Below are positions 8,631-17,848 of a stretch of 59,482 bases of DNA, one piece after another. Position numbers and translations under genes: made by a program. This stretch comes from Opitutus sp. GAS368. Lineage in GTDB: Bacteria; Verrucomicrobiota; Verrucomicrobiia; Chthoniobacterales; Chthoniobacteraceae. Where the stretch lies: assembly GCA_943329925.2 (NCBI GenBank), contig CALQFT020000004.1:1-59482 (forward strand), read 5' to 3'. Position 1 is the stretch's first letter. Each line of letters begins with the position of its first letter. Below the pieces are notes generated by a model, which searched no databases, was not told the DNA's origin, and was given only the letters and a program-made list of their open reading frames with translations.

Positions 8631-10076
8631 ATGACAGCTCTCGCCGATCCTCCCAGCCACCAGTTCCAAGTCGACGCTAACCGCACCTCCTCCGACACCC
8701 CCCGCCGGGCCGCCGTCCGGCGCGCATTGAGCAACTACCAGACGGCTCGCGATCGCACCGGAGCCACCTTCACCGACTGGAAATCCGCGAGGGCGGCCGC
8801 TGCGACAATCAAGCATGAGGCAGTCAACCACCTCGACCAGTACTTGGAGGAATTCGAAAAAAAGTTTACAGCACGTGGGGGAAAAGTGTTCTGGGCAAGC
8901 GACAGCAAGCAGGCACGCGACTACATTTTAAACCTCGCCGAAGCTAAAGGCGTGCGTTCCATCGTCAAATCCAAGGCGATGACGGGAGAAGAGATCCACC
9001 TCAATCAGGCTCTTTTAGCAAAGGGTTACGGCGTGGTGGAGAGCGACCTGGGCGAATACATCCAGCAACTCAAGGGCGAGGCTCCTTATCACTTCGTATT
9101 CCCGTGCATGCACTTGCGTCGGGACGAAATCAGCGATCTTTTTGAAAAGGAACTCGGCACCGCGAAAACTGACAGTCCTGAAGAGTTGACCATGATCGCT
9201 CGCCGCGTACTGCGCCGCGCCTACATCGAAGCGGACATGGGCATCTCAGGGGGCAACTTCATTGTCGCGGAAACCGGCATGATTTCCATCACCGAAAACG
9301 AGGGTAACGCGCGCCTCACGGTTGGATTACCAAAGATTCACGTCGCACTCATCGGCATCGAGAAGGTGGTCCCCCGTTTGGGCGATCTCGCGCTTTTCCT
9401 GCCCATGCTCGCCACCGCGGGCACCGGGCAGCATCTCACCGGGTACAATTCCATGTACGGAGGCCCCAGACAGCCCGGCGAAATCGACGGCCCCGACGAA
9501 TTCCACGTCGTCTTTCTCGACAACCACCGAACCCGCCTCCTCGCTGATCCCGAGCAACGCGACGCCCTTCACTGCATCCGTTGCGGAGCGTGCTTGAACG
9601 TTTGTCCCATTTTCAAAAACATCGGAGGCCACACCTATGGAACCACCTACCAAGGCCCAATTGGTTCGGTGATCACTCCGCACTTTCGGGGACTGGAAGA
9701 TTGGAAGCATCTCTCGGGTGCCTCTTCTTTGTGCGGCGCCTGCACCGAAACCTGCCCCGTAGGAATCGACATCCATCACCACCTGCTTCACAACCGGCGA
9801 AACGCGGCTGCCCAGAAACCCGCGGCTGGGGAACAGTTTCTCTGGAAAGCTTTTGCATTCCTTATGAAGCGTCCCGCCCTCTACAAATTTGCGACCAAAT
9901 TCGCCCCGCTGGGTTCCCTGCTACATCCCCTTATCGAACGCACCATGGTAGACCCCGTCCGTTCATGGACAGACACCCGCGAATTTCCACAAGCCCCGCT
10001 CCATTCTTTTCGCGCCCAGTTTAAAGCACACCAACGCGCCAAAACCTCGGCCACGAGCAATGGAGGTGCACAATGA
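8631..10076 (+). CDS. lutB: LutB/YkgF-type iron-sulfur protein
   Basis: 481 residues. The N-terminal two thirds is a LUD domain (AMTGEEIHLNQALLAKG, SGGNFIVAETGMISI). The C-terminal part is a ferredoxin-like region with two cysteine clusters, CIRCGACLNVCP near residue 317 and CGACTETCPVGIDIHHHLL near 369, expected to hold two 4Fe-4S clusters. It is the electron-transferring subunit of the LutABC L-lactate oxidation system. It starts 45 nt after lutA and its TGA overlaps the ATG of lutC by 4 nt (ATGA at 10073-10076), so lutB and lutC are translationally coupled. Confidence 0.93.
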   Translation: MTALADPPSHQFQVDANRTSSDTPRRAAVRRALSNYQTARDRTGATFTDWKSARAAAATIKHEAVNHLDQYLEEFEKKFTARGGKVFWASDSKQARDYILNLAEAKGVRSIVKSKAMTGEEIHLNQALLAKGYGVVESDLGEYIQQLKGEAPYHFVFPCMHLRRDEISDLFEKELGTAKTDSPEELTMIARRVLRRAYIEADMGISGGNFIVAETGMISITENEGNARLTVGLPKIHVALIGIEKVVPRLGDLALFLPMLATAGTGQHLTGYNSMYGGPRQPGEIDGPDEFHVVFLDNHRTRLLADPEQRDALHCIRCGACLNVCPIFKNIGGHTYGTTYQGPIGSVITPHFRGLEDWKHLSGASSLCGACTETCPVGIDIHHHLLHNRRNAAAQKPAAGEQFLWKAFAFLMKRPALYKFATKFAPLGSLLHPLIERTMVDPVRSWTDTREFPQAPLHSFRAQFKAHQRAKTSATSNGGAQ

Positions 10077-10771
10077 GCTTCGGAACTGGAGATCGAGCCG
10101 CCATCCTCGGCCGTGTGCGCGAAGCCCTGCGTGAAAAGGCCCCACTCAAACACCCCGCCGAACGTTCTGCTGGGGGCGAACCCACCACAGCTCATTTTCG
10201 CGAATGGCTGCCACCCGTTGGGCCTTCCATCGATGAAAAGTACGCGCTTTTCGCCAAGCTCAGCGAGCAACTCCGCAGCGAACTGCTCCCCTGCCCCGAC
10301 CTCGCTCACGCCGCAGCCGCAGTGACCGCTCTGGCCCATGAGTTAAGCTGGAAAACCATTGCCCTTCACAAAGGCTCACTTTTGGACCAATTAGCTCACC
10401 TGCTGCCCCCAGAACTCGCTCTCATCTACGTCGACTCCGGCTACGACAAAGACGCGCTAGAGGCCTGCGACGCCGGTATCACGGAATGCGACCTACTTGT
10501 GGCCCAGACAGGCTCCGTATGCGTTACTAGCACCAGCGCCGGCGGCCGCGTGCTTAGCGTGCTGCCGCCGCACCACTTCGTCCTCGCAAGCCGGTCCCAG
10601 CTCGTCACCGACCTCTCCGAGGCCTATTCCACTCTGGCCACCCGCTATCGGGACAATTATCCGAGCATGATTTCCTTCATCACCGGTCCCAGTCGCACCG
10701 GTGACATTGAGCGAATTCTAGTACTGGGTGCACACGGCCCCAAGCGACTCACAATTTTGCTGCTGCCCTAA
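10073..10771 (+). CDS. lutC: LutC/YkgG-type LUD protein
   Basis: 232 residues, the length usual for LutC. A LUD domain is recognised by ALEACDAGITECDLLVAQTGSV and the later LPPHHFVLASRSQLV. It is the third component of the lactate-utilisation complex and has no cysteine clusters of its own. It overlaps lutB by 4 nt and ends 9 nt before the stop of the convergent oligopeptidase gene. No GntR-type lutR regulator and no lactate permease is found next to this operon. Confidence 0.92.
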   Translation: MSFGTGDRAAILGRVREALREKAPLKHPAERSAGGEPTTAHFREWLPPVGPSIDEKYALFAKLSEQLRSELLPCPDLAHAAAAVTALAHELSWKTIALHKGSLLDQLAHLLPPELALIYVDSGYDKDALEACDAGITECDLLVAQTGSVCVTSTSAGGRVLSVLPPHHFVLASRSQLVTDLSEAYSTLATRYRDNYPSMISFITGPSRTGDIERILVLGAHGPKRLTILLLP

Positions 10772-10780
10772 CCTGCCCGC

Positions 10781-12931
10781 TTACTGCGCCAACCCAAACT
10801 GCCGCAGCATAAAGGCGTAATCGTAAGCCTCGTCCTTGAGCCGGTCGTACCGCCCCGATGCGCCACCGTGTCCACCCGGTTCCAGCTTTGTTTTAAATAA
10901 CAGCGGCCGCCGGTCTGTGCGCAGAGCGCGCAACTTCGCCACATACTTCGCAGGCTCCCAATACCCGACCTGACTGTCGTAGAGGGACGTCCGTATCAAC
11001 ATAGGCGGATAGGCTTTATGCTCTAAGTTGTCGTACGGCGAATACGAACGGATATAGTCGTAGGCGTCCTTCTCGTGAGGATTACCCCACTCCAGATATT
11101 CGCCCACGGTGAGCGGCAGACTCTCGTCCAGCATGGTGTTGATCACGTCCACAAAAGGAACATAAGACAGCACTAACCCGAACAGCTCCGGTCGCATATT
11201 CGTCACCGCTCCCATTAAGAGCCCACCCGCGCTGCCGCCCGTGATTGCCAGCCGTTCTGGACTCGTCACCTTCTTCGCAATCAGATCCTCCGCACAGGCG
11301 ATGAAATCCGTGAACGTGTTGCGCTTCATCATCATCTTTCCCTGATCGTGCCATTCCTTGCCCAGATCGCCGCCGCCACGAATGTGAGCCAAAGCGTAGA
11401 CCATCCCCCGGTCCAACAGACTCAGACGATCCGAAGAAAAATCCACGTCACTGGAAATTCCGTATGAACCATAAGCCTCTAACAATAAAGCATTTGAGGC
11501 ATCCCTCACCAGCCCCTTCCGGTACACCAGCGAGATAGGAATCTGCGTGCCGTCGGCCGCTCTGGCATAACAACGTTCCATCTCGTATCGAGACGAATCG
11601 TAACCTCCCAGCACGGGCCGCTGCTTTTTGAGCTCCCGGGTGTGAGCGACCACATCGTAGTCATACACGGAGCCCGGAGTGAGCAAAGACTCGTACGAAA
11701 AGCGGTAAGTCGTCGCATGAAAGTCAGGATTCATCTGCGGCGCAGCCACATAAACCGGCTCAATAAACTCGATCTCGTGCGCCTGCTCCGTTGCCAAATC
11801 ATGAACAATCAACTTTGGCAGCCCCTTCGCGCGCTCCACCGTCACGTAGTGCGTCGCGAAACAATCCACGTCCTCCAACATCACGTCCTTTCGATACGGG
11901 ATGAGCTCTTTCCAGTGCTCCACACCCGCTGATTCGACGGGTGCGGAAACCAGCCGGAAATTCTTCCCCTTATCATTGGTACGAACGTAAAAATCAGAAC
12001 CCAAGTGATCTACGTAATACTCGTGCCCCTCTTTACGCTCCAAAAAAAGACGCGGCGCCGCCCCTGGTTGCGCGGCTGGAATCAGGCGCACTTCGCTAGT
12101 CGTGCGGCTTTCTGACACCGTGAAAATAAAGGCATCGCTGCGGGTGCGGCCGACATCCAAGGAGTAAAGTTCGTCCCTTTCGGTGTAAACCGTCTCGTGG
12201 ATCGCCGATCCCAGCGCGTGCCGAAAGAGAATGGAGGCTCGCTTTGTAGTGGCATCCTCTTGCACGTAAAAGAGGGTGCGATTATCCATCGCCCAAACGA
12301 CGGCAGTCACCCTTTCCGAGACTTTTTCAAGAACCTTTCCTGTCCGCAAATCCTTGACGTGCAGTATATACTGTCGATAACCTAAAACATCGGTGCTATA
12401 CGCCAAAAGATTTCCATCCGGACTGATCGCATACTGACCCAGAGCGAAAAAATCGCGCCCCTTTGCGAGCGCGTTCTGATCGAGGAACACCTCCTCTGGA
12501 GCCTCGAGGCGTTCGTGTTTGCGGCAGAGAATCGGGTACTGCTTGCCTTTCTCCGTGCGCGAATAGTACCACCAGCCGTCTTTTCTTACGGGCACCTGCG
12601 TGTCATCTTCTTTGATCCGTCCTAGCAACTCTCGATACAACTTCTCCCTAAACCCATGGAGCGACTCCGTCATGGAGTCTGCGTAGGCATTCTCCGCCTT
12701 AAGATACCCCAAGACAGGACGGCTCTTTCGCGAATCATCACGCAGCCAGGCATAATCATCAGCAACCTCATAGCCGTGAATCTTTATGAACTTTGGATCT
12801 CTGCGGGCGAGAGGTGGTTGCATTGGGTGAGACATTTGGGATGGGGCACCTCCTTGGGCTGAGGAGAACGAAAGGAGTGCGGTTAGAATTGCAATCCTGA
12901 GCGAAAAAGCATGCGGAAGTTTTAAAGCCAT
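10781..12931 (-). CDS. ptrB: exported oligopeptidase B (prolyl oligopeptidase family, S9A)
   Basis: 716 residues: a seven-bladed propeller N-domain followed by an alpha/beta-hydrolase domain. The catalytic triad can be placed from sequence: Ser567 in TGGSAGG, Asp652 in SLYDSQVGYWEPAKY and His688 in EPGGHGGASGR, all typical of oligopeptidase B, which cuts short peptides after Arg or Lys. Residues 1-27 look like a cleavable signal peptide (LRIAILTALLSFSSAQG), so this copy probably works in the periplasm, unlike the cytoplasmic E. coli enzyme. The start is an ATG with the signal peptide directly behind it. It lies downstream of the rplM-rpsI terminator and has its own transcription. The substrate preference is family knowledge, not seen here. 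Confidence 0.88.
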   Translation of the reverse strand: MALKLPHAFSLRIAILTALLSFSSAQGGAPSQMSHPMQPPLARRDPKFIKIHGYEVADDYAWLRDDSRKSRPVLGYLKAENAYADSMTESLHGFREKLYRELLGRIKEDDTQVPVRKDGWWYYSRTEKGKQYPILCRKHERLEAPEEVFLDQNALAKGRDFFALGQYAISPDGNLLAYSTDVLGYRQYILHVKDLRTGKVLEKVSERVTAVVWAMDNRTLFYVQEDATTKRASILFRHALGSAIHETVYTERDELYSLDVGRTRSDAFIFTVSESRTTSEVRLIPAAQPGAAPRLFLERKEGHEYYVDHLGSDFYVRTNDKGKNFRLVSAPVESAGVEHWKELIPYRKDVMLEDVDCFATHYVTVERAKGLPKLIVHDLATEQAHEIEFIEPVYVAAPQMNPDFHATTYRFSYESLLTPGSVYDYDVVAHTRELKKQRPVLGGYDSSRYEMERCYARAADGTQIPISLVYRKGLVRDASNALLLEAYGSYGISSDVDFSSDRLSLLDRGMVYALAHIRGGGDLGKEWHDQGKMMMKRNTFTDFIACAEDLIAKKVTSPERLAITGGSAGGLLMGAVTNMRPELFGLVLSYVPFVDVINTMLDESLPLTVGEYLEWGNPHEKDAYDYIRSYSPYDNLEHKAYPPMLIRTSLYDSQVGYWEPAKYVAKLRALRTDRRPLLFKTKLEPGGHGGASGRYDRLKDEAYDYAFMLRQFGLAQ

Positions 12932-12986
12932 AACCGGAAAGCTAAAGATGCGACAACTTCGTCACAAAACCAGCCTCCGACTCAAA

Positions 12987-13026
12987 AATAAAAAAGCCCG
13001 CAGTGACTTGGCACAGCGGGCTTTCT
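12987..13026 (-). terminator. terminator of the rplM-rpsI operon
   Basis: A 9-bp stem (AAAGCCCGC at 12993-13001 with GCGGGCTTT at 13016-13024, loop 14 nt) is flanked by A-runs on the left. Read on the minus strand it gives a GC-rich hairpin followed by TTTTTTATTTTT, a classic terminator 45 nt past the rpsI stop. Confidence 0.85.
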
Positions 13027-13068
13027 TTAAAGGATAAACTTCCTTGGCGCTGAGGAGCGCCGGAACGG

Positions 13069-13467
13069 TTAGCGCTTGGAGAACTGGAAGCGCTTGCGGG
13101 CACCAGGCTGACCGGGCTTCTTACGTTCTTTCATGCGAGGATCACGGCGCAGAAAGCCTTCAGCTTTAAGGACTGCACGCAATTCTGGGTTGATCTCAAT
13201 GAGAGCGCGAGAGACGGCCAGACGCAATGCGCCTGCCTGCCCTTGAAGACCGCCGCCGTCGGCGTTCACCTTCAAATCAAACTGGTTGACTTGCTTAACG
13301 ATCTCAAAAGGGGCCAGCACAGTGTTCTGCAAAGCCTGAGTCTTGAAATACTCGTCCAAGGGACGACCGTTGATCACAATCTTGCCGCTACCCGCATTCA
13401 TACGGATGCGTGCCACGGCCGTTTTACGGCGGCCTATCGCCACAAATTCTGGAGCCTCTGTCGACAT
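13069..13467 (-). CDS. rpsI: 30S ribosomal protein S9
   Basis: 132 residues, normal for S9. It opens with the family signature AIGRRKTAVARIRM, continues with INGRPLDEYF and GGGLQGQAGALRLAVSRAL, and ends in the basic tail KKPGQPGARKRFQFSKR whose last residues reach the ribosomal P site. It follows rplM with an 18-nt gap, the conserved L13-S9 pair, and is followed by a strong terminator. Confidence 0.98.
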   Translation of the reverse strand: MSTEAPEFVAIGRRKTAVARIRMNAGSGKIVINGRPLDEYFKTQALQNTVLAPFEIVKQVNQFDLKVNADGGGLQGQAGALRLAVSRALIEINPELRAVLKAEGFLRRDPRMKERKKPGQPGARKRFQFSKR

Positions 13468-13485
13468 ATTCGGATACCTATTAGG

Positions 13486-13920
13486 TTACTGGATTTCGGT
13501 CACGGGCACAGGATTCTGTGCCGCATGCGGATGCTCGGAGCCCTTGTACACCTTGAGCTTTGTTATGATCTGTCTGCCAAGGCGGTTGTGCGGGATCATT
13601 CCCTTCACAGCCACCTGTACCAGAAGTTCTGGGTGACGCACACGACGTTGCCGGAAAGATTCGCTTTTATGACCACCAACATATCCGGAGAAAGACGTAT
13701 ATGTCTTTGCATTCTCCTTCTTGCCAGTGACACGAACCTTGTCCGCGTTGATCACCACGACGAAATCGCCGGTGTCCACGTGAGGTGTGAAAATTGACTT
13801 TTCCTTGCCACGCAGCAAGTTAGCGGCTTTGACAGCCACACGACCAAGCACTTGGTCGGCGGCATCAATTACCCACCAACGGCGCTGCACTTCATTATCT
13901 TTTGCTGAAAACGTTGCCAT
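13486..13920 (-). CDS. rplM: 50S ribosomal protein L13
   Basis: 144 residues from the ATG at 13920 (E. coli L13 has 142). The frame extends upstream to 13962, but the family begins near [20 protein letters not shown]. Signatures present are [39 protein letters not shown] and [31 protein letters not shown]. It is co-transcribed with rpsI; the RibD-like gene ends 38 nt upstream on the same strand. Confidence 0.98.
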   Translation of the reverse strand: MATFSAKDNEVQRRWWVIDAADQVLGRVAVKAANLLRGKEKSIFTPHVDTGDFVVVINADKVRVTGKKENAKTYTSFSGYVGGHKSESFRQRRVRHPELLVQVAVKGMIPHNRLGRQIITKLKVYKGSEHPHAAQNPVPVTEIQ

Positions 13921-13958
13921 GAATCTTCCTCTAAAAAGGGGTGGTGAATCTATGATCC

Positions 13959-14708
13959 TCATCCAAGAGAGTCAACTGTTTCCTCAATCTTATTTCTGTA
14001 ATGTAAACGCCAACGAGTGAAGCACTCTCCCCCAAGCACTTCCACACTCACCAAAGAACCCTCAACAGAACCCGGAAGCCACTCCCCAAGACTCCCAGTC
14101 AACGTTATGCCTTCGCGACCGCCGAAAATCAAAGGACACAAAGTCAGACATACCTCATCCACGCAACGCTCCCTCAAAAAACTCGCGAACAAAGCCCCGC
14201 CGCCCTCAAGCACCACTCGTTTCACCCCAAACTCCTGCCCCAAAGACGCTAACATCCAGGCCACATCCACCTTCTCCCCGTCGCAATAACGCAACGCCGC
14301 CCGACCCGCCAACGCCTCCCTCACCGCAAGTGGCATCCGCTGAGTCGAATAGACCAGCACCGGAGAAACCGTTTCCCCAAACAGCCGCAATCCAGAGTCA
14401 ACCTGCCCGCCACCACTGAGCACCACACGCAGCGGATAAGCCGCCTGCCCCCTGCTTACACGCAAGTCCCGTAACGCCCTGTCTGGCAGCCCCATCGTCA
14501 TGGTGTCTGCACGCACAGTCTCCCAACCAGCCACCACAGCATCCCCCTCCGCACGAATCTCCAACAAACGCCGTTTGTCCGCAGCCGAGGAAAAATTAGA
14601 GGGAGTCCTGCCTGCTGTGGAGATCCTGCCGTCCCAAGTAATCGCGAAATTTGCGACTACATGGGGACGCTTCAACAAAGATGATTTCGGCAGCATTTTA
14701 GCCTTCAT
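13959..14708 (-). CDS. RibD C-terminal-like (dihydrofolate reductase fold) reductase
   Basis: 249 residues forming a stand-alone RibD_C domain. It begins [15 protein letters not shown], with the substrate-region stretch [34 protein letters not shown], the NADPH-binding [26 protein letters not shown], and the family ending. RibD_C reduces the ribosylamino-pyrimidine intermediate of riboflavin synthesis with NADPH, but the deaminase half of RibD is absent, as in archaeal-type stand-alone reductases. It may instead act on another pyrimidine or pterin. No other rib gene is nearby. It sits just upstream of rplM on the same strand and could be co-transcribed. Confidence 0.75.
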   Translation of the reverse strand: MKAKMLPKSSLLKRPHVVANFAITWDGRISTAGRTPSNFSSAADKRRLLEIRAEGDAVVAGWETVRADTMTMGLPDRALRDLRVSRGQAAYPLRVVLSGGGQVDSGLRLFGETVSPVLVYSTQRMPLAVREALAGRAALRYCDGEKVDVAWMLASLGQEFGVKRVVLEGGGALFASFLRERCVDEVCLTLCPLIFGGREGITLTGSLGEWLPGSVEGSLVSVEVLGGECFTRWRLHYRNKIEETVDSLG

Positions 14709-14779
14709 CTAGGGTTCGACACCGATAAGAGATGCGGCAAAGCCGCTAGATCAAAGCGGACTACTACTACTCCCAATCC

Positions 14780-17188
14780 TCAGCGGATCAACTCCTCCAA
14801 ACGCGCGTCTGGAGCCGCACCAAGGGCCGTGGCTTTGTGGTACGCATTGCGCGCAGCATCCTTGTCTGGCGGCTTTTGCGAGGCGCATACCACGGCTAGA
14901 TTGAAATACGCATCCGCATAGCTGGGATCGAGCTCAGCGGCCGCCTCAAGCTCCTTGCGGGCGTTTTCCTGCCAACCTTTGCGGCTTGCGGCAATTCCCA
15001 AATAATTGTGCGCGATAGCATTGGAGGGATTAATCGCAACGGACTGAGTCAGCTCGTCCACCGCTTTATCTAGTTTACCCTGAGTATAATAGACAATACC
15101 GAGTGTGGACCGCGAAAAAGCGTCTTCGGGTGAGAGCTCCAAAGCCTTGCGCAAACTTACCTCAGCTTCCGGGTAGCGCTTTGCACGGAACTGGGTGACC
15201 CCTAAGTTTGACAGAACAAAAGCGTTACCAGGAGAGGACTCCAGCACTTCTTTGTACAGCTTTTCGGCCACAACGAAATCATTGCGATCAAAACGATCCT
15301 TCGCCTCTGAGATCTTCACTCGCACATCGTCAGAAAGGGGCCCCGCCCGGCCTGCTGATTTTGCGGCGCTGGCACCAGCAGAAGGCGATGCAGAGGGTTC
15401 AACGCGGGCGGTCTGCGTTGTGCTGGCGGCTTTGCCATCAGGACCTTGCGGTGCGGATGCGGGTTTTGGAGAATCCTGAGCGGAGGAATTAGCAGCGGCG
15501 GCCTTGGATGTTGTCTTGATTGCGGAAATCGAAATCCCCTCGTCGCTGATTTCAACCAGCGGTTGTTTGAAGAGAGCCTGCTCCTTCTCGCTTAGCTGCA
15601 GCACTGGTTCGCCCAGGAGTCCGATCTGTTTGATTAAAGCATCAGAACTCACTTTCAAGCGTGACACTTCAGCCACCAAATCTTTCCGCGTCTTGTCCCT
15701 GCGCGACTGCTCCTGAAGCGAACGGTTCAAAATACCTTGCAGTAAATTGCGCTCTTCGTGCTCTTTTTCCCTGTCCGCAACGGCCTGATTCGCCTCACCT
15801 TTTATCGCCGCAACTTGTTGAACTGCAGTATTTAATTTACCCTCAAGGTCGGCTACTGATTTCTCAGCAATACCCGCGCGCTTCATTGCATCCACAAGCT
15901 GGGCTCGAATGCCATCCACCTCTTCACTCATGGCCTTATTGCCCTGCGGAGTCAGAGACCCCTCTGTGCGCTGGGCTTCCATCTGCTTCTGAACCTTAGC
16001 CAATTTTGTTGCCGCCTCCGCGTTTTCAGCCTCCAGCTTTTCGACAAGGTTGCGCGCATCCTTCAACTTCGTCGCAACGGCCAAAGCGTCGTCACGCTCG
16101 CGAGTCATCTTAGCCAGCGCAGCTTTTGCCGCTTCACCTTCCTTAATGGCGCGATCAGCACTCGCTTTAAAATTATCGCGTTCACGCTCGGCCACGAGGA
16201 CCGCTCCCCTGGCAGTATCCCTCTCGTTTGCAGCCTTTTCTAGCTGTTCCTGAAATGCATTTTTTGCCTTCACAATCCGCGCCAACTCACCCTGCATTTG
16301 CTCCAACTGTTTGCGCGACTGACCGGCCTGCTCCACTGCGCTGTCCCGCTCGGTAGTGGCAGCAACCTCACGCGACTGCGTCTGCGCCAAACGAGCCTCC
16401 AAACGACGGCGCACTTCCTCAGCGGCGTCTTGTTCGGCCTGCAACTCCCTCCTCTGCTGCTTAAGCTGATCCCTATCCCGTTCCAAAGAAGCAAGTTCCG
16501 TTCCAGATTTACTCTTGTCCTCGCGAGCGCTCAGCAACGCTTTTTCGGCCACGTCTGCCCGCTGCTCCAAAATCTTGGCCATCTCCTCTGCCTTGGAGCG
16601 CGCTTTCATGTTGTCCTCTAACGCCTTGGATGCTGTATCCGCAGTCTCTTCGAGGTTTTTCAACAGCGCAGCTTTTTCCTTACGCAAACGTCTGGAGTCC
16701 TCCAAGGCATCCTGCAATTGGTTTTGAAGCAAGCTCAGTCGCCCTTGAATCTCAGCGAAAGGATCCGTTGGCGCCACAGGAACCCCATCTCGCTCTGGCA
16801 ATTGTGGGATTGCTGAAGAAGACTCTATTGTCGGTGAGGGGCGGGGCCGGGAAACCGAGGCCGCGGCAGACTGTTGTCGGGCGTTTTGAAGCCTTTGAAT
16901 GGCTTGCACCGTTAATTGAGAGCGGTACTTCACGACCTGAGGACTCCAGCTCGGATACTGCGCACTGATTAGCCCAAGTGCCTTGGAGACTTCTTGATAC
17001 AAGTTCAGAGCAGCGCTGCCGTCCCCTCGTTTTTCCAAAGACTCGGCTTTCTGAAAGCTGCTGTAGGCATTCAAAAACATCTCTGAGCCGTCGCTTGCGG
17101 AATTTGTGGAGCTACCGGATTGGGCGTGCAAAGGAGCAGCAGCCATCACCAGGCAACTTGTTAGGATTACGGAATAGTTTGGCCGCAT
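14780..17188 (-). CDS. secreted coiled-coil and TPR protein
   Basis: 802 residues from the ATG at 17188; a TTG at 17209 would add seven residues. The signal peptide is SVILTSCLVMAAAPLHAQ. Residues of roughly 150-510 form a long, nearly unbroken heptad-rich coiled coil full of Glu, Lys, Arg and Ala. A Ser/Ala/Pro-rich linker follows at about 580-640, and the C-terminus has at least three tetratricopeptide repeats (AFVLSNLGVTQFRAKRYPEA, AFSRSTLGIVYYTQGKLDKA, AIAHNYLGIAASRKGWQENA). Overall it looks like an extended periplasmic scaffold. No catalytic domain is seen and I do not recognise a named family. The RibD-like gene begins 71 nt downstream; a small GCGGC/GCCGC hairpin (14734-14746) lies in that gap. 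Confidence 0.8.
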   Translation of the reverse strand: MRPNYSVILTSCLVMAAAPLHAQSGSSTNSASDGSEMFLNAYSSFQKAESLEKRGDGSAALNLYQEVSKALGLISAQYPSWSPQVVKYRSQLTVQAIQRLQNARQQSAAASVSRPRPSPTIESSSAIPQLPERDGVPVAPTDPFAEIQGRLSLLQNQLQDALEDSRRLRKEKAALLKNLEETADTASKALEDNMKARSKAEEMAKILEQRADVAEKALLSAREDKSKSGTELASLERDRDQLKQQRRELQAEQDAAEEVRRRLEARLAQTQSREVAATTERDSAVEQAGQSRKQLEQMQGELARIVKAKNAFQEQLEKAANERDTARGAVLVAERERDNFKASADRAIKEGEAAKAALAKMTRERDDALAVATKLKDARNLVEKLEAENAEAATKLAKVQKQMEAQRTEGSLTPQGNKAMSEEVDGIRAQLVDAMKRAGIAEKSVADLEGKLNTAVQQVAAIKGEANQAVADREKEHEERNLLQGILNRSLQEQSRRDKTRKDLVAEVSRLKVSSDALIKQIGLLGEPVLQLSEKEQALFKQPLVEISDEGISISAIKTTSKAAAANSSAQDSPKPASAPQGPDGKAASTTQTARVEPSASPSAGASAAKSAGRAGPLSDDVRVKISEAKDRFDRNDFVVAEKLYKEVLESSPGNAFVLSNLGVTQFRAKRYPEAEVSLRKALELSPEDAFSRSTLGIVYYTQGKLDKAVDELTQSVAINPSNAIAHNYLGIAASRKGWQENARKELEAAAELDPSYADAYFNLAVVCASQKPPDKDAARNAYHKATALGAAPDARLEELIR

Positions 17189-17336
17189 AGGAATAAGAAA
17201 ACCAATCAACTACTTAGTTGAATTAGTCCAGCGCCGCAACCCGTCTTCTTTACTTGTATTTATCCTTTTCAGAGACTCAGGAATATTAGCTCCAGAACCT
17301 TGGTGTCGTCCCGACAGATTTCACTGATTCAAAACC

Positions 17337-17813
17337 ATGCTCTTTTCCTTCCAAAACAATCGTCTTTTGTTGTGCGTCACCATCGGCCTTTTGGCCGCTT
17401 ATGAGCTTCCACTCCTGACAACCGTGCCAGCGCTGGCAGCCGCCCCAACTACGGCGGCAGATGCGCCTTCAAAACCCTCAGTTAAAATGCCTTCACCTAC
17501 AAACGTCACACCCGCCGAGGCGGAAGCCCTTCTCCATTCTCAGAAGCAGTTACTCGTCATTGATGTACGCACCCAAGAGGAGTTCGCCGAAGGCCATATT
17601 GCCGGGGCAATAAACGTTAACTTTAACTCCCCTAAATTTTTGGAACGAATGAAGAACTTCGAAGGCAAGTCGATCCTGCTCCACTGCGCGGCCGGCGGCC
17701 GGAGCTCCCGAGCATTGGAAGCACTCTCCAATACTTCTTTCACCGAAATCTACCACCTCAACAAAGGACTCAACGGCTGGATTGAAGCAGGCAAACCCAT
17801 CTCGACAAAGTAA
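17337..17813 (+). CDS. periplasmic rhodanese-like sulfurtransferase
   Basis: 158 residues. A signal peptide (LLLCVTIGLLAAYELPLL then ALAAAP) precedes one rhodanese domain of about 100 residues: VIDVRTQEEFAEGHIAGAINV, then the active-site loop HCAAGGRSSRA with the catalytic cysteine, and GWIEAGKPI at the end. Single-domain rhodaneses carry sulfane sulfur or act in thiol redox chemistry; the acceptor is unknown. It is divergent from the coiled-coil/TPR gene and convergent with priA, whose stop is 35 nt away. Confidence 0.88.
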   Translation: MLFSFQNNRLLLCVTIGLLAAYELPLLTTVPALAAAPTTAADAPSKPSVKMPSPTNVTPAEAEALLHSQKQLLVIDVRTQEEFAEGHIAGAINVNFNSPKFLERMKNFEGKSILLHCAAGGRSSRALEALSNTSFTEIYHLNKGLNGWIEAGKPISTK

Positions 17814-17848
17814 CGTTTCTGGAAAAAGAGCTCGGTTCCGCAGCGGCC

